Shown here in pieces: positions 12,578 through 24,436 of a stretch of 64,000 bases of DNA. The stretch is taken from contig JAEVHH010000001.1 in the NCBI GenBank assembly GCA_017607445.1, forward strand, positions 3,844,001 to 3,908,000, in the 5' to 3' direction. Origin of the DNA: Histoplasma ohiense. Taxonomy: Eukaryota; Ascomycota; Eurotiomycetes; Onygenales; Ajellomycetaceae. The translations under genes were made by a program, and so were the position numbers. Positions within the stretch are counted from its first letter, which is position 1; every line of letters starts with the position of its first letter. The notes under the pieces are model-generated. The model did no database searches, was not told where the DNA came from, and worked only from the letters and a program-made list of their open reading frames with translations.

Positions 12578-15500
12578 ATGGCAACGCGGCCATCGTCATT
12601 GCTCACCGGGGCACTCACTTTCCGCAGACTTAGGTCTCGGTATTCGAGCAGGCCGTTTTACCTGACTCTCCTGGTCCTGGCGCTTCTTGCTGGTGCAAGC
12701 GTTCTGCTGAGTGCTACTTCCAAACAGACCCCGTTGCTTGAGGTATCGCAACTTGTGAAGCGCAGTGATTTCACCCTGGGAGGAGGATCTGATAGTCTAC
12801 CTAGACCTAGCCTGGAACCCTCTGATGAGGTATGTCCGAAAGAGAGATTGAAGCGGAATTGAATTGCCAAATGGACCCGGACATACTGACGAGCCGTCTC
12901 TCTCTAGTGCCATTTGGTCCACAAGGTGAAGGACCAATGCTCCTTTGTCCGGACATATTGCGGCGACCATGAAATTGGCATTTTCTCCTACCTACAACTA
13001 TACTACTGCAAACTCGCACATGCAAAGCCAATCGCGTTTGCCATCCTGGCTGTCTGGCTAGCGGTCCTTTTCAATACCATCGGGATCGCCGCCAGCGACT
13101 TTCTATGCGTCAACCTCAGCACCATCGCGAGTATTTTGGGGATGAGCGAGAGCTTGACAGGTGTAACTTTTCTAGCTTTTGGAAATGGCAGCCCCGACGT
13201 ATTCTCGACCTTCGCTGCGATGAATTCGAACAGCGGCGGCTTGGCGATTGGTGAGCTTGTCGGCGCCGCCGGATTCATAACCGCCGTGGTGGCTGGATCT
13301 ATGGCGCTGGTCAGACCGTTCCGAGTCGCCCGACGGAGCTTTGTCCGCGATGTCGTATTTTTTATTTTTTCGGCGAGTTTCACCATGGTATTGCTGGCTG
13401 ATGGGAAACTCTACGCCTGGGAATGTGTCGCGATGATTCTATCTTATGTATTCTATGTCTTCGTTGTTGTGACCTGGCATTGGTACTTGGTCAAGAAACG
13501 GCGGCAGCGGGAGAGGAATTTGACTGCAAGAGCCTACTTCCATATACCTGAGAACCAAGAGTTGGAGGAGGAGGAGGAAGAAGAGGACGATGATCCGGTG
13601 ACTGGCCAAACCAGACCTCTACTTCGTGGCCCTTCATCTGAGGATTTCAATGCTTTGGAACGCGCAGATGTTCCGCTGTGGACAGTCGATGATGTTGATG
13701 AGGACGCAGACAACCGGGATCTTGCCGAAATACAGGGAAATATGCGAGTCACTCGCGGCCCATCAGGCAGCCGACGACCTACCATCACACCCATCCGGCC
13801 CAGCTTGGTCGGTGCGCTAGAATTTCGCTCTGTCTTATCATCTTTGCAAAAAGCCAGGCAGCAGTCAGGACCGATCCATTTGCGAAGATACTCTGATGAA
13901 ATTGGCCTCCCAAGACGACAGTCTAGTGTTCAGCCCGAACGACCGCATGCACAACTTCATTCCGTACCTAGCCGTTTACGATCTTCTTCTGTTAATGAAC
14001 CGTCAAATCGTAGTGATGACAACCGCCAAGTTTCACCGAATTTCGACTTGCTACTACCAATTCCACAACCCATGCCTTTGGACGATGCACATAGAGGACT
14101 AAAAGGCCATCCTTCAACAGCAGCGCATATATTCCCGCAAACAGGGCTCGTTAATTCACCTTCATCATCAGGCTTCCCCTCAAGGTCTCAAAGCCCGGTT
14201 GTAGGCGAATCCTCCGCGACTCCAATACTATTAGCACCACCAAAAAATGGATTCCAGTCGCCACAGCGTCTCTTAGAACCAGTTGGATACCAGAGTGCGG
14301 ATATCTCCCCAGGCACCAAATTGCAAATTGATACCTCAAACTCGCGGCCCACAACAGCCTCAGTGAGCCCAACCTCTGCTTTCCCTCCGTATTCTGACAC
14401 TTTTTCCATGCGTTCACAATCCCGTAGTCCTCGTCACGCGCGACGTGCAAGTTTGTCCGCTGCATCATCTTTTACACGGCCGGGTTCCAGGGATGTTCAA
14501 GCAGAACCCAAGCCAATAAGTTGGTGGCCTTACCGATACCTACCCTCTCCTCATACTATAGCTGCGGTTTTATTTCCAACCTTATACGACTGGCGAATAA
14601 AACCCGTATGGGAAATTCTCCTTGGAGTCGTTGCTGCGCCCAGTGTCCTACTCCTAACTATCACGCTACCCGTTGTTGAACCAAAGGAGTCTGAGCCGGA
14701 GTCTCCTCCGGAACTGGAAATCAATGTCTCTGGTGTCCAGGAGAGTGGGACAGATCCTCTTCAACCGAGTCATCATGCGTCTGACATGTGTAGAATAGCA
14801 GTAGTACCAGATACAGAAGGATTGGATGGTGACCATGACCGCGCCACGAGAGCTTCGCTTCTCCCAACTGGGAGCCGGATTCGACAGGACTCCGAGGCTC
14901 CCGTTCCACCAACGCTGCCGAAAGACCAACCAATACCATCGTCGCCCAAGGAATTCAACCGGTGGCTCCTAGTCCTCCAACTCTTGGTAGCTCCATGCTT
15001 CATAGCACTAATAGCCTGGTCAAGTCTGGACAGCAACTTGAAACCTCGAAACCTCCTCCTTTCCACCCTAGTTGCACTCCTTGCCTCCGCCATCTTCCTC
15101 ACCATCCTCCTCCTCGCCACAAAAGCCAACAGCACCCCCAACCAACAACTCCCCCGGCGCTTCCGCCCCTTTGTCGCCTTCCTCGGCTTCGTCGTGTCCA
15201 TCGCCTGGATCTCCACCCTCGCCTCCGAAGTCGTCAACCTCCTCAAAGCCATCGGCGTCATCCTCAGCATCAGCGACTCACTCCTGGGCCTGACCATCTT
15301 CGCAGTCGGCAACTCCCTCGGCGATCTCGTTGCCGACATCACCGTGGCTCGCTTGGGATACCCGGTCATGGCGCTGAGCGCCTGCTTCGGCGGGCCCATG
15401 CTGAATATCCTTCTCGGCGTTGGCATGGGCGGGTTGTACATGACGCTTCAGCCGACGAAATCATTTCCTGCATCTACGACGGGAAGTGTTATAGCGCAGA

Positions 15501-15712
15501 CGCTCTCTGCCGCCTCTAACCCGTATGAGATCGAACTAACCAAGACGTTGTTGATAAGCGCGGCAACGCTGTTGGTGACGCTTGTGCTGCTACTGATTAT
15601 CGTCCCGTTGAATGGGTGGTGGATGGACCGGAAGATTGGCTGGGGTCTGGTGGCTTTGTGGACGGTGACGACGGTTGCGAATGTGGTGCTGGAGGTAGTT
15701 TCTTCGAATTAG
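12578..15712 (+). CDS. sodium/calcium exchanger family membrane protein (CaCA, NCLX/NCKX-like)
   Basis: Exons 12578-12829 and 12908-15712 (GTATGT donor, CTCTCTAG acceptor) encode 1018 residues. A hydrophobic anchor lies at about 27-46. Two Na_Ca_ex domains are recognised by their alpha repeats: the first has GNGSPDVF at residues 176-183, and the second has GNSLGDLVAD from residue 885 followed by GGPMLN. The pair GNGSPD/GNSxGD is typical of the cation/Ca2+ exchanger branch that includes mammalian NCLX and yeast YDL206W/ECM27. Between the membrane halves is a hydrophilic Ser/Pro-rich loop of over 400 residues with an acidic Glu run, likely cytosolic and regulatory. The second half is extremely C-rich at the codon level. 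The organelle in which it acts (vacuole, mitochondrion or ER) cannot be told from the sequence. Confidence 0.92.
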
Positions 15713-16322
15713 CTTAGCGTGTATTGTTTTTTTTTTTTTTTTCTCTGTCTATATATTTTACCCATTCCCATTTTTCCCCTTTCTGCTTCCATGCGTTTCT
15801 GATATCTTTTGTTTGGCTTCTGGGTCGTGTTGTATATATCTGTCTCCCCGACCTATCGGTTTTCGCCGTCATTTCTTTTATGTTAACAACATTCGCCCTT
15901 CACCTGATAGTCTATGGATAGAATACGGATATTGTATTGGGGGGGATACAGCCATTCCCATTTTCTACTCTAGAAGACCACCGTCACTGGCAGTCAGTTT
16001 GTTACGACAAAAACAACGTACAAGACCGAGTCAAAAAATATATCAATCAAGAGACTAAAAAAGAGAAAACAATGTATATCAAAAACTACTATATCCTACT
16101 ATAGTCATCTCAATTGCATACATACATCCATCCATCCATACATCAAGCATCCATCCCGAACATACGTAGCACACAATCTCGCCAACTTCTCAAAACTCTC
16201 AAAACCACAAAACTCAACACTCACTCCCATCAAAGTCAATAAATACCATATCAAACAACCCCTCCACCCGCCTCAACCTCACTCCCATCCACACTCGCAA
16301 AGCCCTCCCAGAAAGAGTACCT
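15713..16322. other. convergent intergenic region
   Basis: Short spacer between two 3' ends. It contains a T-run just after the exchanger stop (about 15727-15742) and CATC-rich tetranucleotide repeats at about 16118-16145. No gene is visible. Confidence 0.6.
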
Positions 16323-19300
16323 TCAAAGAACCCTGCCAGAAACTGAGGCCGCGCTCCGATCCTTAGTCTCCACCTTCCTCAACCCTTTCCCGGCCTGAAT
16401 ACTAGCTAACAGCGCCCCTCTCCCAGCTCCAGCATCAGGGCCAGCTGCCTTGGGAATAGCCGGCGCATCTCCAGCAGGAGGCGGGGGCGGCGGAGGACCT
16501 CCTGGGGCACCACCGACAGGTGGTGGAGGTGGGGGTGGGGGTGGTGCAGCAGCGCTGAACGCTGGTGGGGGGTGGTGGAGGGGGTGCGGTTGGTGGTGCA
16601 TCCGCGAATGGAGCAGGAACGGGAGGAGGTGGAGGAGGTGGAGGCATTGAAGGCGCATCTTGGAAGTCATTTTCATCGTCGTCATCATCATCCTCTTCCA
16701 CATCTTGCGCAGCGACGGCTGGTGGTAGCGCTGTGACTGGAGCAGGTTCCGACGGAGGCGGTGGTGGTGGTGGTGGTGGTGGCGGCGACGCAGCCACCGT
16801 AGGAATCTCCTGGACAGGAGTAGCAGATTTAGACTCCGGTTTCTCATCCATCGCGCTGAGGGGACGTGGAGGGCCCATGGTGCCAAAGAGGATGCTGGCT
16901 AGATGTTTAGCGCTGCCACCGGCAGGTCTATCGTCATCATCATCAGAAGAGTTTTCCGATTCGGCGATGGACCATTCATCGTCTTCAGGGCGCGCACGGG
17001 ACTTGCGGGTTAGAGGACCAGGGAGAGGCGCAGCAGCGAAGGCGGATTTTTGGCTCTCCTGTTGCTGAGCTAGGCGGTGGAATGGGTTTGTTGACTGAAT
17101 CTCAGTCTTGGGAGGTGCGGGTGCGGGCGCAGGCGGGGTTGCAGCTTCAGTTGTCGAAAGAGGATCTGGTATTTGTTCTGGTGGCGTGTGGAAGCTAGGT
17201 GGTTGCGTATCTACCGACTGGCCCATTTTACGGAAGTAAGGGTTCCTCGATTCTGTATCAGCCGCTACACGCTGTTTGACAGATTCTGGACTCGGAATGG
17301 AGGTACTCGTAGCAGAAGCAACCTCAGACGCAGGTTCTGGTTCAAACGGCGCTGGTGGTGGTGTTGCAGGTCGTGGGACAGACGGAGGTGACGCCATGGT
17401 AGTAGTAGCTGAAGGTAAAACAGCACTCTGTGTAGGAGTGCTATTTTGTGGAGTAACCTCGACGGTGCCTTCATCATCTGATGATTCTTCTTCATCGAGA
17501 CCCTCAAGTTGACGCTGTAGCTCTCTCTCCCGAGCCTGTGCAGCCTCAAGCTCTGCACGCTGAATGGCAAGTCGTGCTTCCTTCTCTTTAGCTTCCTTTT
17601 CAGCAAGTTGCTTCCGGCGTTTTTCTTCTTGCTTCTTAATCTTGCCCTGTCTAACCTGCTCCTCTAATGCCCTGAGACGGGCCTGGGCAGCTTCGCGTTC
17701 TCTTGCCAGTTCCTCTTCTTGTTGTCTGGCCTCAGCCCTATATAACCAATTCCAATTAGCGTTCAATCACAATTACCTAATGTACATGCAATGTACTTAC
17801 TCTAAACGACGACTCTCAGCTTCCTGAGCTAGCTGCTCCTCTCTTAGAGCCTTCTCTCTCCCCTCATGCTCAGCTTTCTCCCTAGAAGCATTCTTCAAAT
17901 CACTTAACTTTCTTGTTTCCGCAGGACCAACGCCATCCGCTTTACCCTTTCGCGATGGAGGCGGAGGAGGTTTCTTGCCAGTGGTAGCGGCTTTTACAGG
18001 GGGGCCATTTTGCTCCTCAGCAATTCGTCGTTGCCTCTCTTGCTCCCGTTTCGCGTCTTCCTCCTCCGCTCGTTTTCGTCGCTCTTCCCGTTCACGCTTT
18101 TCTCGTTCCTGGCGTTCGAGAAGGGTTTCACCGCTTCCATCAGAGTTTGGCTTGAGTCCAGCAGCGGCCATGCGCTCTGCAATACGTTTCTGCGCTCGCT
18201 CCTTAGCGGACGTCACACGTTCCTGATGGGTAAGGCCAGCCAATGAAGGAGAGCCAGTGGATTGGGGCTGAGATGGCCGGACTGGCAGAGTGTCACCGTT
18301 AGATGATGCATTATCATAGCGGTTATTAGATAGGGACCTTTGGGAAGATGCAGTTCTCCTAATGCATTCATGTTAGCGCCGTAGAATCAATAACACCATT
18401 AAATTAGGTTAATTGGAAAAGAAATACTCACTCGTCCTTCCGAACTCTCGCTGTCCTACTCGCCCGCTGAAGATCATATATGAAATCTCTGATCGTATCC
18501 TCAACGCCCAGAGCCTCTTCCCACCGCCTCCTTTCATGCTCACGCGTAGAATTCTCATCAACATCCTTCAGACTATCTTCAAGGCTCCGCGTAAACTCTT
18601 TGACACTCTCCTCCACATCCCTAGTCATAGCATCATTCCGCTCCCGTTCAGCCTTAACAGACGCCGTCTCCTCCTCGAGTCGCCGGGCTGCAGCCCCATC
18701 ATCATCGGTAGATGGTGGCGGTCTCCCAGCTAGCTCAGCAGCCCTGGCCTGCATTCTGGCACGCGCGCGGGCCTTGATCCGGTCAGACTCTGTAACGGTG
18801 CCACCAGGGCCAGTTCCAACAATCGCAGCGGCAGCACTGGGGTGAGCCTTTGCGTCTTTTAGACGGAACAACTCAAGCCTAGCATCCGCAATGCTTCGCT
18901 CAACCTTACGAACATTAGAAGCTAATTCGGGAAGTTGGTCCTGGTAGGACTGGAGCTGTCTTCGCAGGGAACGGCGTTCGGCTCCTGAATCCGTGATGCG
19001 GAACGCAGCCTTAGGATCGGTATCGATATCATCCTGAACACGTCGAATTCTCTCCATGAGAGACTCAGCCTCCCGACGATCTCTACGGCTAAGGACCTCC
19101 TCTTCCTCTGCACGATTCTGGTCTCGGAAATCAGTAGCATCCAGCATGATTTTCGTTTCCCGGATTTTCTTCTTCAATTGCTCAACTGAAATGTCGTCAT
19201 CAGAACGTTCTGGCGTTGGGGACGGAGAGGGAGAAGGTGTTCCCCCCCCACCAACACGACGGCGCGCGCTTGACCTATACCCTATAGCGTCATCATTATT

Positions 19301-21245
19301 TTTAAATACGGTTGCGTCTTTCCTCCCAGCACCAGGTGTGGATGATCCGCTACGGAAAGAGTGATTCTTCAAATAACTAACACCAGTCTGCTGAGGTTGC
19401 AAAAATGCACCAGAAGACTTGCGAGACTCCGCATCCTGGGACAGTAGAGACTTGACGGTTCCAATAGAGTCGTTAAAATTCCTCGTTGAAGGGGGAATGA
19501 GTTCGGGCGGGAGACGATTTGGCACAGGATATCCGTTGAGTTTCCGGTATATCAGATGCATTGCGACGGCAAATTCATCCATGTTCAGTCTTCCCCGATT
19601 GTTCGGATCAGACAATGTCCAGATGCGCTCAAGATCCTGACGTTCCAAGCCACTCTGACCCATGATTTCGATCGCCACGTCGCCTCCAATGAACCCTTTA
19701 TTGAAACCATCCCATGCTCTGAACAGCTGGTCGTAGATCCTCTTTTCATCCTTGGTCACTGCCCATGGAATTGTCGCGTTCCCGGATAGGCCTTGCGTCG
19801 TGAATCCGCCTTCACGTCCCGGTTGAGGCATCAATCGTTGCTGTAATGCTTCGATGTTCGGCAATCCAGTTGCGGGAGCGTTGACAAAACCCCATTGGCC
19901 AGGGACCCCAGTTGGCTGAGCGTTCAAAGGGGCAAGCCCAGTCTGAGATGGCGAAAGGCCCGAGCCATATCCTGTAGGCATAGGCGGCATAGGTGGGCGT
20001 GGTCCGTTATAACCAGTTGGCTGAGGGTTATTCAAAAACCCAGTTTGTTGTGGACGGAGACCAGCATTCTGGGCTGGAAATCCAGTTTGCTGAGGCTGCA
20101 CAATCGAAGGAGGTTGAAGGCCGGTGGCCTGGTTATAGAATCCGGTGGGCTGGGAGGTCAATTGGGAGAGCAGTTGGGTATTGGATGGCTGTTGTGGCTG
20201 GGGTTGCTGCGGTGCAGGCGGCGCGGATGCATTCTGCATCAGCGGAGCATCAAATTTCGGTACATTCGTTTGAGGAGGGGCAGGTCTATCATCTGGGACA
20301 GCGAAGGATATGATATCGACCATACTGGAGACTTCATTCGCAATGCGCTCGGGAAGGATAGATGGAAGGTCCTTGCCAGTTAGCTTCAAATTGCAGAGGT
20401 ACATCGCCAACGCAAATTCGGGGAAGAGGAGGCGGCCTGATTTCGTGGTATCGGAAAGCACCCTACATTCACAGTCAGCAAGAGATGGTTTCCATTTCTC
20501 ATTTACCATAGCGTGATCATGGCATGACTTACCAAATATTCGAAAGATCACTTCCAGGCAGTTTGGAACGCATAAGTAGATCCTTCGCCGTTTCTCCTGT
20601 AGACACTCGTCAGCACTGCTATTTTTAGAACCAGTAATAGAGCCTATATATCCTATAGCACGCACCATCCAACGCCTGATTATTCCCCACAGCTGATTTG
20701 AAAAGCTGCTCGAATTTCGCCTGGTCCTGTGCGGTGATGAAAGAAAGGCGCATATTCGGAATCTTGGAGCCTGAAGAAGCGTGTTGTTGCGCCGGAACAG
20801 CTGGAGTTGCCGGCTGCGCAAAGGAGTGTGCAATCTGTGTCGAAGTCATGCCTGTTTCATGTGGAGGGTTTGGCAAAGGCGCTGACAGCTGCTGTTGAGT
20901 CACCGCCGTGACTGCACTTGGGGGTTGTTGATTTTGGAGAGGGAAGCCAGTAAACTGATGCGAAGTCGGAAAGCCGGTAGGTTGTGGCTGTTGCATTGGC
21001 ATTTGCATCTGCTGCATCGGATTGCTGCCAGCAAAGCCGGTAGCTTGCGGAATGAACGCGCCTGGCTGAAGATTTTGCAGCTGAGGTTGAGAGAATCCGG
21101 GGAAAGGCTGCTGTTGGGGCTGTTGGGGCTGTTGGGGCTGTTGTTGTTGTTGTTGTGGTTGTTGCGGCGGCGGTGGTTGTTGCTGGCCAAACCCAGTCGG
21201 GCCAGGGCGGCTGCTGCTGCCGCCGTAAAAGGTATTCGAATACAT
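16323..21245 (-). CDS. pan1: Pan1, EH-domain actin cytoskeleton-regulatory/endocytic scaffold (3' end frameshifted)
   Basis: Minus-strand exons: 21245-20666, 20596-20533, 20462-18432, 18358-17801 and 17737-16323. Order of parts: Gln/Pro-rich N-terminus; EH1 at about 170-265, split over exons 1-3; a Gln/Pro linker full of QxTG motifs (several fit the Prk1/Ark1 site LxxQxTG); EH2 at about 447-545; long coiled coils with Lys/Arg/Glu-rich stretches; proline-rich tail; and a WH2-like end (ALLASIQAGKGLRKVET). All four introns keep frame. In the last exon the frame is lost in a proline stretch: reading through the C6 run near 16566-16571 leads to a stop at 16435, while one C fewer gives the conserved tail and a stop at 16323 (about 1548 residues). 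Pan1 activates Arp2/3 and pairs with End3 and Sla1 at endocytic sites. Confidence 0.93.
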
Positions 21246-21958
21246 GGCTAAAAAGGAATGATTGACGCTAGAAAAAGGAATGAACGGAAAGAAAAGAAAA
21301 ATAGCAGAAAAGCAGAGGGTTGCGGTGGGGAGGCAAAGCAAGCCTCAGCTCAGGGGGAGTGAGGAGTTGGAGTTGATCTTGACATCTGCGGCGGTGAAAT
21401 CGTGATGCCTGTGGGGAGGACGACGCGGACGGACTAGGCCGAATGTGGTTAGGGTGGGAGTCGCGAATATCAACCAGCAGCACGGGATGAGAGAGGATGC
21501 TATATTTCAGATGAACTGGAATCTATTTGTCTGGTATCAAAGTAACTTAAATTGCTGGATTCACGTGGGCAATGGCGTGTCAATAGCAGCTGAGGTGCTG
21601 TACATATTCAGCCTCGAAGCAATTAGCAGACAATTCGTGGAGTAAATCCGTCTGGCTCCCCTCTGCATGGGCCGCAAATCTTCACATTGTGGGTAAGGAA
21701 TCACCGTGTCCAAGTGAAACAAACAAATGAATCAAAAAAGAAATAAGTTGTAATTCTGCGGAAGATCACCCCAAAGTCCTACCGGCCAGTCCCAACGCCG
21801 TGTCGCACCCAGAGCTGAAAAAATTCCAGAAAAATACATGAGAACTATCAGCTAGCGGAAGAACTGAAGAAAAGAAAAAACCAGAATTCAACCGAGAAAC
21901 CCAGCCAGTCTGCGACACCATCATAAGGATCGAATCCCAGGCACCAATTCAAAGCTAC
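21246..21958. other. pan1 upstream region / rpb11 downstream region
   Basis: A spacer of 0.7 kb between tandem minus-strand genes that must hold the pan1 promoter. Apart from purine-rich stretches I see no distinct motif and no gene. Confidence 0.5.
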
Positions 21959-22673
21959 CTAAACACCGTTCTGCGCGTTCTGTTGCTGAGCACCCGCCCC
22001 AACCATCTTCCGCAATTCGTATTCCTTCGTAAACTCGCGGCTGAGGGAGCCCAAATCCTTCACTAGTTCGTGGCATGCGGTGATAACGGCTTCCTTTGGG
22101 GTGATTTGACCGTCTGTTTGTACCCGTAGAATGAATTTTGGGACCAGCGGGTGAGGGACCTGCGTTGGTATTTAGTAGAGATACGCAAATGCTGTGCGTT
22201 CGCATAGAATCATTTGTACTAGAAAAATCGAGACCGGCGGCGAGCTGGCGGGCGGGAGTGTGTATACGTAGATCAAAAACGTACCTTATAGCCCGAGAAA
22301 AGGACGTGTGAGCTGGTAATAAGACGCGAGCGGATCATATTGCCAAGCGTGTGGTCCTCCTTGTTGAAGGTAAAAATGGCGGTGGACGGGATGCCTAGTT
22401 TGCAAATAGTTCACCAGCGTGGATTAGCGATTTGACATGGGGTGGAAAGAATATATAATGGGTATTGAAAACAACTTACGGGTATCAACCTCAACCTCGA
22501 CCTTCTTCTCGCCTGGGAGAAGAACGAAGGATTCGAATCTATAAGCGACAGGATACAGAATTTAGTTTCGCAAGAGCCACACCAGAAAAAACGACATGTA
22601 CATATCCAAGGAGCGAAGAAAGGAACTCAAAAGGCATCGAAGACCCTCCAACTAAACCTAACAACCCCCGAAC

Positions 22674-22729
<56 letters not shown>

Positions 22730-22930
22730 AAAAAGACGAGGAAAAGAGAACGCGAACTCCAAACACGGAGAGAGCAGAGCAAGTCACTCTAACCTGGCTA
22801 CCATGTCCAGGTGCGGACGAACTTTGGTCTTGCAAGGGTTTTGGCGGTAGCTCGCCGCAGAGGAGTCGAAGAAGGTCATGGAGCGCTCCCGTTCGGGATC
22901 AAGCGGCTTGGTGGGTTGTTGATTTTCCAT
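21959..22930 (-). CDS. rpb11: DNA-directed RNA polymerase II subunit Rpb11
   Basis: Exons 22930-22794, 22538-22480, 22394-22285 and 22159-21959 give 168 residues. The family core is plain: EVDTRIPSTAIFTFNKEDHT, then LGNMIRSRL, VLFSGYKVPHPL and ILRVQTDG, followed by a helical C-terminus. This is the alpha-like (RpoA N-terminal type) partner that forms the assembly heterodimer with Rpb3 in RNA polymerase II. Yeast Rpb11 has about 120 residues, so both ends are longer here. Introns 2-4 are ordinary; intron 1 is 255 nt long and contains an A52 run on the + strand (T52 in the transcript). The start is the only ATG before the conserved block. Confidence 0.95.
22675..22726. repeat. A52 homopolymer inside rpb11 intron 1
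   Basis: An uninterrupted run of about 52 A on the + strand, so the pre-mRNA carries a U52 tract between the first and second coding exons. It is the longest homopolymer in the window. True length is hard to assemble reliably. Confidence 0.85.
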
Positions 22931-24436
22931 GATCAACGCACAGGGCTGGAGATAAAGGGAAAGAAAGGGTTGGTAGAAAGGGTGAAGGAAATGAATGCCG
23001 GGTAAATGGGGATCTTCTGGTTGGAGATAGAACAGAGATAGAAGAGAGCTGCGATATGATACAATATGCCAAACGCGGGGGTTAGATGGAAAGGAGACGG
23101 GAATGCAGGCATGCAGACGAAGAAGGGACAAGACACGATGACACGAACAAGGAACAAGCCCTCGACGACGCTGGCAGGGCAACAATGACGGCGGCCCCAT
23201 TTTGTAGCATCCAGTATACGGTCGAAACATCGCGGAAATATATTTCATTCATTCATCCCTTATGCTTCAACTGCATGCTTGCATCGTCGGCTCCCTCGCG
23301 ATTTCTCATGCTCCGTTCACCCAGAGCAGAGCGGATATGACTCTGAAAATACGAATGCACAAGAAAATAAAATATCTCACCTTTCAGGCGCATTCATCTT
23401 GAATTATTCTCAACGACAGACCGGCTCGTGCAAGCAGTGGAGCAAGATAAAGATATATATATATATATATATAGCGGCTTGTCCAAGGCTGCCTTCTAGT
23501 AAGAGTCCCCGAGCTCTCCCTTTTCCTTCCAACGAGCTTCTGGGGGGAGTGTGGAGGGAGTGAATATATGGCTCAGATTGAAGCTTCTTCTTCCTCCCTC
23601 AAAGAAAAACAGCAAATGAGAGTATCCAAACAGAGAAAAAGGAAATGGAATACCACAGCTGGAAGCTGCGAAAAACGAGGAACAAGAATTTCAAACGAGC
23701 AGAGGGAGTGGGGGAAACAAAAATTGAAGATAAAGCAGGGGATCCAAAAATGAAAGGAATGTGACTGAAGCACAGTGTATTGCCAGCGCAGACAACGGCG
23801 TGGATATAGTTATTATTATTGGTACAGCAACTGTCGTATATATATATATATATATGAATATATATTCAATGTTTCTTTTCAATGAATTGCGGCGAAAATA
23901 CAGCACGATGACTAATCTCCCTTCCGGATTAACATATCTTCCGCCGCCGGTCAAATTCTCATTATGACGTCATTATCACCTCCCCCAAACCTCAAAGCGT
24001 TGATATACTAACATTCACCAGGGAACGCTCAATGCGGAACAATGCTGCGTTGAGGAGAAAGAATAAGCGCCTGTTCCCCGTAAAGAAGGCCGGCTTTGCC
24101 TAACAAACATCATAGCGCGGAATCGGTCTGGATCGGAACCCTCCTGGCAGCCACCGGCTCATCCGAGCGCTTCCTTCGTAGAATGTGAAGAGAGTGGAGT
24201 TCAGCAATCCTGTTGCTGAGCTGGGTAATGCTGAGTCGCTGACTGAAGTGGGAGTTTTGTGCTCTTCCTCCGTGAATGCCCCCCCCGGCCCCCGCATCCC
24301 GAATTAACCAGGCCCTCCCCACTTTGATGCCTCTCTATATATAAACGAGATCTCTCATCCAGTTTCCAATTCCCATTCACAAACCGCATATACATAAACC
24401 TTACATACAAAAAAGGCAAACCCCATCCAATCCAAT
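22931..24436. other. divergent intergenic region (rpb11 / nitronate monooxygenase)
   Basis: This 1.5-kb spacer holds both promoters. It contains (TA)n tracts at about 23454-23472 and 23837-23855. A TATATATAA element at about 24335-24343 lies roughly 95 bp before the nitronate monooxygenase ATG and could be a TATA box. No gene is seen. Confidence 0.55.

Noticed and set aside
14773..15441. Minus-strand open frame of 222 codons opposite the exchanger gene
   Set aside because: It is the antisense shadow of C-rich coding sequence, with very high Arg/Ser content and no domain.
16565..17068. Glycine/serine-rich plus frame opposite pan1
   Set aside because: It is the complement of Pan1 proline codons (CCx to GGx), so the glycine runs are a shadow.
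22465..22932. Plus frame with a long poly-lysine, opposite rpb11
   Set aside because: The Lys run is simply the A52 tract read in frame; the rest is antisense to rpb11 exons.
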